From Actinomortierella ambigua (lineage: Eukaryota > Mortierellomycota > Mortierellomycetes > Mortierellales > Mortierellaceae): a stretch of 64,000 bases of DNA. The stretch covers positions 87,321 through 151,320 of the forward strand of contig JAAAJB010000007.1 in NCBI GenBank assembly GCA_016098155.1. Reading direction: 5' to 3'. Below the pieces are notes generated by a model. The model was not told the DNA's origin and ran no database searches. It saw only the letters and a program-made list of their open reading frames with translations. Below, in pieces: positions 58,065 through 64,000 of this stretch (the first letter of the stretch is position 1; every line of letters begins with the position of its first letter). Both the position numbers and the translations under genes were made by a program.

Positions 58065-58681
58065 GTGTGTGCATTTCATACCCTCAACAACCTCAAGAAA
58101 CAGAAGGTTTCTTGGAAGCTGGAGCTTTCATCCAATGCGTCTGTTTACCGAAAACGCGACTACGAACTCATGGTTTTCAAGTACCCGCCTAATGCGGAGG
58201 CGCTGGAGCAACGATGGGTGACATGTGCGTCTGTAAGCTGCAAGTTTGGGGAAAAGCATCCAGATGCCCTTACCTGTACTTACTCTTTACAACCTCCTCT
58301 TCTGTGTCTCATATATAACGACAACAGAGAGACCATAGTTGCTCAGGGCGATGCCTCAAACAATAACGGGGCGTTTCGCGTTCTACAGTTCAATGGGTCT
58401 TGCACCATCAGCCAGAGTATCTTCAACGCAGTCGTATTTCTTCACACCTGCCTTCGGGACAAGACGACAAGTCTTTTCAGCTCAGTTTCACAAAGGACAG
58501 CACCTCATTTAGGGACGTGGCAACGGAACTCGGATCGGTCAAGCCGTCTCTACGGAGCCTGACACCTCAAGCTTGTACGACGGGGTCATCGAGGAGCGAA
58601 GAGCTTTGAACGAATCTCTCGCGTTTGCAACGGGATTCTCTTGGACGGCGGATGTCAAATATAACACAGTAGCTAATGAAT
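58065..58681 (+). pseudogene. Broken unknown gene read in three frames
   Basis: Protein-like sequence moves through all three forward frames. First KQKVSWKLELSSNASVYRKR to FRVLQFNGS (about 58065-58455). Then FQLSFTKDSTSFRDVATELG to RSLTPQ (about 58465-58570). Then SSLYDGVIEERRALNESLAF to NTVANEC, ending at a TGA near 58679. The segments continue each other without GT-AG signals between them, so at least two frameshifts are likely. No ATG with good context starts the first segment. I do not recognise the family. Its position beside retroelement debris suggests a dispersed or transposon-linked gene (inference). A spliced live gene is possible but less likely. Confidence 0.5.
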
Positions 58682-60586
58682 GTTGACAAAGAGCTGCGGA
58701 AGCGCAAGAATCGACAACACGCAGCGAAGAGTGATACCAAGAGACAATTGGTGACTGAAGCGGAGGCTACTGAGAATCAACCTACGATGACCGTGCTCAG
58801 CACTCTGGCTGGGCGGAAGCGGGCCATGGAGGGAGACATTGAGGAGGAAGAATCGAGGGATGAAGGTGACACCAATGAAGACACTGCCTTACAACTACAA
58901 TCTGTCTCACCAATTGTGTCGACTTCACCACCATCGCCATTCTCGGACGCCCACTGCATTCTTAACAACTCATGAGCGATTCGTTCGCTTTTCGGTCGTG
59001 TACTCTTCGACAGGAGGCACGTCACCATGCAGGCGCTCCATCAACAGCACGTGTGCAGATACGTCGCATGTCATAAGCGAGCGAGTCAACAAAATGCCGA
59101 TGCACTACCACCACGTACACAGACGACACCCCAGGCTTTGCACGCCCTTCACCGAAGTATAAGAGGCAATCGACAATGACAGAGTCAGACAGAGTGTCTG
59201 CTCTTGTTGCCTGCATGGATGAACTCGAGGCACTAACCCGACTCCTCAGAATGAAGACGGTGCAATTGTCGCAGTTGACCTAACGATCAGTGGATAGCCT
59301 TGACGACGAGTTACAGGTACGCAAAGGTCAAAGAAAATATCATTGTAAAGAGACTCGTTATAGATCTTTGCTAAATAAAAAAAATTAGACTTGTCGAGTC
59401 GCACTACCAACGGCGACAATCGACGAGTGCCAGATCATCTTCGGTCATGCGGTATCCACTGCAAGTCATAGTGCTTAACACAGGATCACCCTCTGCTGCT
59501 GGCTCTTAAAACAGCGGCGCGTGCGATGCCGCCACAGGAGAGGACGAATGGATACCAACACCATATGACCCACAGGTGTTTGCACAGGTGCACGCGCCAC
59601 ATTGGGCCAATGAGAACGCGGCAGCAACCCGTCGTCCACCAATGGGTATTGGAGAGCTTGAGAGTACGCCTCGATTGGCTGCGGAGGCCCCATAGAGATT
59701 TTGACTCTTGAGAAGGGCGAATCGATAAGAAGCACAAAATAAGACACTGACGCTCACGCTGTGCTTTGGGCGGTGCGTGGCTTGATATTCGTCATGGACA
59801 CAGCAGAAAAGTGTGTGGGTGCAGGACGGGGTAAGGCTGAATCTCTCCGATAGATGACGATAGATACTTGGACACCAAGAACACTCGTAGGGGAAAAGAC
59901 CAAAACACACACAGAGACCAACTGCTCGAGTGTCAGCTTACAACAAACTAGACATGAGTAGGTCTCTAAACTGCTCAAGTGCCTGGGATCGATCCCAGGT
60001 CTCTCCGTTGTAGTCATCTTTTTCTCGGTTGGCTCGCGGAGGGCGGAGTGAGATTCGCCTCTCATTCCGTCTTAACCGCCGGCCGATCATACGCGCTCTG
60101 TTCTGGCACCGCGCTCCTGGGGTCCGCCCGTCTGCCCTTTTCAACTCTGCGTTCGAGGACACTGTACACCACCGCTCAAAAAGCTTTGCCCGTTGCTAGA
60201 TATAGCATCACGCCCCATCTTCACGGTGAACAACCGCAGTAAGAGTAGATAGAAAACAAAATCGATTCTGAGACACAAAAAAAGCTACGGAATAAATCAC
60301 GCAGGCGAACAAAGTTTCTGCCAGCCTGGTTAGCTCACAACAAACTGTTATATGTATTGCTACATCTGTGGGGGAGGTGTGTGTGTATGCCTATCTGCTC
60401 GAGTGTCAGCTCACAGCGAACTTAAGAGCTGCCTCAAGCACAATCTTCTACTCCTCCAAGCCACTAAATCTCAAACTTCTCGGTTACGTGTGTGAGAAAA
60501 CGCCTCGTACCACACACACTCTGACTCTCCTCCTCATGCCCACTCCATGCGACGCTCATGCCAAGGCTTCAACATGTCTCCGCTCA
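58682..60586. other. Gene-poor region with short repeats
   Basis: About 1.9 kb without a convincing intact gene. A frame starting at 58676 encodes a charged 99-residue peptide (KRKNRQHAAKSDTKRQ, then acidic), and a short helical frame sits at about 59170-59283. Both may be remains of the same broken locus. Near-identical segments at 59922-59948 and 60395-60421, with a partial third copy at 60332-60346, are dispersed direct repeats. Confidence 0.45.
59982..59999. repeat. Perfect 18-base palindrome
   Basis: CCTGGGATCGATCCCAGG is its own reverse complement. It contains a GATCGATCC string that fits a polymerase III B-box pattern, but a complete tRNA fold was not found around it. Confidence 0.8.
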
Positions 60587-62366
60587 CTATCTGAACACCA
60601 TCAGCAGCACCGAAATGTCGAACTCCCTTGCGTACACCATAGCCCCAGATGAGCCAACGAAGACAACGGGAAAAGGACCCAACCAACGTGGCAACAACTT
60701 GCTCCCGGCTATGCGCCTCAACGCGTTGCTGAACACCATCACCTTCTGATCAACCTCGAATCGACGGCGCCTGACGTGCTTGTTGTAACGAGCCATCGCC
60801 TTCTTGCTGTGTGCCATCCGATTGACCAGAGCGAGGTCGCGAAAGCTCTCGCGGACCAAAACGCGTTGCACGACATTCGCATGCGTCTCGCTATCGATAA
60901 CTGCACTCTCCTGGACAGGCATCCCGTTCGTCCTATCATGTAAGTGTTGATAAAACAGATACTTCAGCAATGACCGTTGCAACGCCGACTGTTCCACGAA
61001 AACGAGCAACGCCTCCATCGCACTCATCCCTATAGCCTCTCGACGGGTCGTGTTGAGATGATACACCGCATTGAGCAGCATGACATCCCACCTGTTGGGG
61101 CTGGCACTGGTCCGTAATCTATCCTCCAACTATTTGCTGATCGCCTCAACTTTTCCTTGTGACTGAGGATGGTACAGTGTACTTGGCTTATGAACGATAC
61201 CGTAAAGCTTGCACACAGCTTCGGGGTCATCTCGGAGCGTAGGACCGTTGTCCATACGCAACACAACAGGCAATCCATACCGACATATGATGTGGGATAC
61301 GAGATTCTCCAGGATGGTAGCCGTCGTTTTGTCTCTGATCGGCCAGCTTCGGTCAACTTGCTGAAGGAATCCAAGGCGACCAAAATGTCCGTGCACTTCG
61401 GGCTCTCTATCTCGGGCCGACCCTCAATGACATCAAGGAAGAGCCCCTCGAATGGGGTGAAAGCGACGGTAGGTACCAACTCGTTGTTCCGATGCTTTGC
61501 TCCGTACCGCTAACAAACTGGGCAACCTCTGGCCCAATCGGTGACATCTCGTCTCATGGCAGGCCACCCTTATGGTCCTCGGACCTTCAGCAGGGTTATA
61601 TCGACTCCGCAATGTTCGCCACTCTCGTGCGCGCTTTTCAACAGACCACCGATGTTTTCCTGCGTTGCACACCTCTTCTCTGTGGCATAACTGTCACGAT
61701 GCCACAACACTCCACCATCATCGATCTTGCAGTGCACTGCTCTCCGCTTGACCCTTCTCCCCTCGCGCGCTGTCGTCTCAGATGTTCTTGTCGACAGGTA
61801 GACGTAGATCGGTCTGTACCAGTCGTTCGCCAACCACTTGGACTCCACCACTTCTGCAACGTTGGCCAAGCAATCATCGAGTTCGTCATCGATCTCCCCC
61901 TCATCATCATCCTCGTTACTACTCGACAGCAATCGGGACATGCCATCAGCGTTGCCATTCTCTATACCAGGCTTGATGATCAGATCGGACTCAGGCAGGC
62001 TTATCTTCCATCTCGCCAACCGACCGGTGAGGCCGTTCATGTTCAACAACCAAACAATGGGCGCATGATCAATGTACACTGTGGTCGTCCAACCGAGCAA
62101 ATATGGTCCAAGCTTGCGGACAGCAGCTACCAGGGCTAGCGCCCCCTTGTGGATCACTGAGTATCTCTTCTCCACGCCTTGCAGTTGCAGGACACGAGAG
62201 TCGAAGTACACAGGGTGTAGCAATCCATTTCCCCTTCTTGTTCGAGCACGATACCAACAGCGTAATCGCAGGCATCACAGCTCAAGGGCCAATCGTTGTC
62301 GAAATCAGGCCCCTTCAAAACTGGTGCAGTGGCAATCGCCACTTGTAGGTCCTTCATTGCCACCAA
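60587..62366 (-). mobile_element. Decayed Ty3/gypsy retrotransposon fragment (RNase H to integrase)
   Basis: On the minus strand, reading from 62366 down, protein-like blocks follow gypsy pol order. RNase H starts (SCDACDYAVGIVLEQEG), then YSVIHKGALALVAAVRKLGPYL and the NADGMSRL end. Next comes an integrase zinc-binding remnant (AHESGEHCGVDITL), the integrase core (VLRMDNGPTLRDDPEAV, YHPQSQGKVEAIS) and a C-terminal VDQKVMVFS...WLGPFPVVFVG block. The frame changes several times (near 62220, 61570, 61400 and 61130) and stops interrupt it. The reverse transcriptase palm (YxDD) and upstream gag are not present in this orientation, and no flanking long terminal repeats were found. It is a dead 5'-truncated copy. 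Confidence 0.85.
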
Positions 62367-62865
62367 ACACGTTTAGCGCGCTGGTTTACCTAGGCCATTG
62401 TTGACAATTAGTTAGCAGTCGACGCTCACCTCCTTGCTCTTGGCAGTCGGCGCAGTAATGGATGATGTGGTTGCCAGATCATAAGAGTGGCAACACTCAC
62501 ATGATCAGGTTACCACCACACCAGATTCTGGTCTGCCTTTTGGCACAACATAATTATATATATATATACCTCCATGGTCAGCCCAGCATGAGATAGCAAT
62601 AGCAACAACAATCTGAAGGACACCCATAGCAATACCACTGATCACTTTCATTAAATATCCATCCCTTAAGTACGAAAAGAACCTGCGAATCATCAGCAAG
62701 TCCCTCGGACATGCAACTGAGACATTTTATTCTTGACCCCTTTTTTTAAACTAATCACTGAGATTGGCTTTTTCCTCTCTCTTTTTCTTTTCATTCAGCC
62801 CCTGTCCTCTCTCCCTCTCTTCCTCGTCAAATACAACCTGTCGGAAGAAGTGGTGCGCTCGTTCC
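62367..62865. other. Spacer between two oppositely oriented retroelement pieces
   Basis: About 500 bases with a TA repeat near 62553-62567 and a CT-rich stretch at 62775-62825. No coding sequence is supported. This is where LTR or junction sequence would be expected, but I could not define any. Confidence 0.4.
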
Positions 62866-64000
62866 GTCCCAACTAGCTCGACGGCCGCTTCCGCGGTGGC
62901 AAGGCGTAGGACTGGCTTAATAGAGTCTATAGATACTGTTCGGTCATGGGCATGACGCACGACAACCCCAAGAGGATTGGCATGGCCAGCCTTTTTATGA
63001 TGCAGGACGCGTCACGATGGTACGACCAAACCTTCCCTCTCCCATTCAACCATCCCGAACCAACCCAGTATTTTCTACGCCTATTTCACACCCGATACTT
63101 TGGCGACCAAGATTCAACAGACGCCTTCAAGTAGCCTATTACCCTGAAGATGAGAGTCGGGCAAGCCAGCAACTTTGATCACCAGTTTCAACGTCACAGA
63201 GCTCGAAGCAATAACTATGACAACTTCCAGGCAGTGACAATGGAAGTATGCAGCATATTCTCCAACCACATTTCCGTCAACCATGTCACCAGAACCCCCC
63301 CCCCCCTTTCAGATGAGTCCCCACCATCGGCAAACACAACACCAGTGCCAGTTGGATCCGATATATCCTTCGACGAATCGATGAGGCTACCATCGGAACC
63401 CCTCTTGCCCGATGAATGCCTCTCATTCGGAAGCATTGACAACACTGCGGTTGCTTCAGAGGATAGCGCTGACACCATGTAATACCCCATCGCCATAGAG
63501 GATGACATGGAAGACAAGGAGAATATCACCCCTTTATTGTTTTTACCAGCCAACATCCACTGTCACCAATACGCGATATTGGTAGCGCACCTAGCGATGC
63601 AGCAGCCCTAGCTGATACTCCTAGGGATGCTCGGACCCCTCTTTGCATGATGCATGACAGTCGACCCTGTCACGGCATCATAAAACACCCCATGACAGTG
63701 GCAAGGGCCCCCAGGAGGATCTTGCTACTGCCACACCAGATATTTCGCATATCTGGTGGACCAGTATATAAACCCCCCTCTTCTATAACATGGAACCCCC
63801 AGACAGACAATATCCCTGGACGAACACTCTCTCTCTTTATCATCAATAAATATCGATCCCTATCAACAACCTCCTGAACACAGGTATATAGAAGTGCTGT
63901 TAACGTAGCGCAACCCTGGGGGTTGCGACATCCACAATCAGGACATCCACCTACTGATCGACAGTGGAGCATCACGCAACTTCATAGGCGACAATTTTGT
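62866..64000 (+). mobile_element. Decayed retrotransposon gag-protease fragment, truncated by window end
   Basis: From about 62870 the plus strand reads LDGRFRGGKA, a stop, then DWLNRVYRYCSVMGMTHD, MASLFMMQDASRWYDQTF and YFLRLFHTRYFGD. This is the helical pattern of retrotransposon gag proteins. In-frame stops near 62908 and 63132 break it. Weak coding character continues to about 63480. At 63950-63997 the string LLIDSGASRNFIGDNF matches a retropepsin active site (D-S-G-A). The order gag then protease fits a gypsy-type element in plus orientation, which continues beyond the window, and it is distinct from the minus-strand pol fragment. No nucleocapsid zinc knuckle was seen. Confidence 0.7.

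Noticed and set aside
1..64000. CRISPR array, operon or secondary-metabolite cluster
   Set aside because: No spaced direct repeats, no polycistronic layout and no backbone synthase genes were seen; the window is ordinary fungal nuclear DNA with a repeat-rich end.

Overview
This window is nuclear DNA of a filamentous fungus, probably an early-diverging one such as Mortierellomycota. That placement is an inference from gene style and cannot be proved here. Genes are closely packed, with about 90 to 400 bases between most neighbours. Each has up to ten short introns (mostly 50 to 200 bases) with GTRAGT-type donors and YAG acceptors. Low-complexity tracts are common (TC, GTT, CAA/CAG, poly-A, poly-T, poly-C). 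I built the exon models by hand from splice motifs, reading-phase agreement and family conservation, so total lengths are predictions.

Layout. 98-6541 (-): CTK1/CDK12-type transcription kinase with very long arginine-dipeptide arms. 7623-9086 (+): ERI1-type 3'-5' exoribonuclease. 9483-11363 (+): secreted GH16 beta-glucanase-like protein. 11500-13951 (+): unknown protein with a duplicated domain. 14137-21220 (+): cohesin loader SCC2/NIPBL, with an apparent one-base frameshift in a 9-A run. 21409-23860 (-): predicted fusion of an SPX domain to ACT-HAD phosphoserine phosphatase. 24110-29093 (-): ABCC-type ABC transporter. 29731-30334 (-): small two-helix membrane protein. 31132-32629 (-): argininosuccinate lyase. 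32923-34719 (+): protein with about six Myb/SANT-like repeats. 34814-37275 (-): unknown NTF2-like protein with a charged amphipathic tail. 39612-42859 (+): UTP21/WDR36. 43025-44411 (-): FCP1/NIF-fold HAD protein with DLNGTL. 46486-48288 (+): coiled-coil membrane-anchored protein. 48383-50596 (+): mitochondrial GatA. 50687-51603 (-): MED11-like Mediator subunit. 52026-53597 (+): Sel1-repeat/MYND protein. 53705-57465 (-): CTDSPL2-like phosphatase with a polyglutamine extension.

From 57466 to the end the character changes. There is a broken unknown gene (58065-58681), scattered short repeats and a palindrome. After these comes a decayed Ty3/gypsy RNase H-integrase piece on the minus strand (60587-62366), then a decayed gag-protease piece on the plus strand that runs off the window end.

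Most genes are housekeeping and independently transcribed; there is no operon or evident secondary-metabolite cluster. Several concern the RNA polymerase II cycle (CTK1, MED11, two FCP1-fold phosphatases), but that may be chance. The most unusual object is the SPX-ACT-HAD fusion. It would place serine biosynthesis, or the phosphate it releases, under a domain family that normally senses inositol pyrophosphates.
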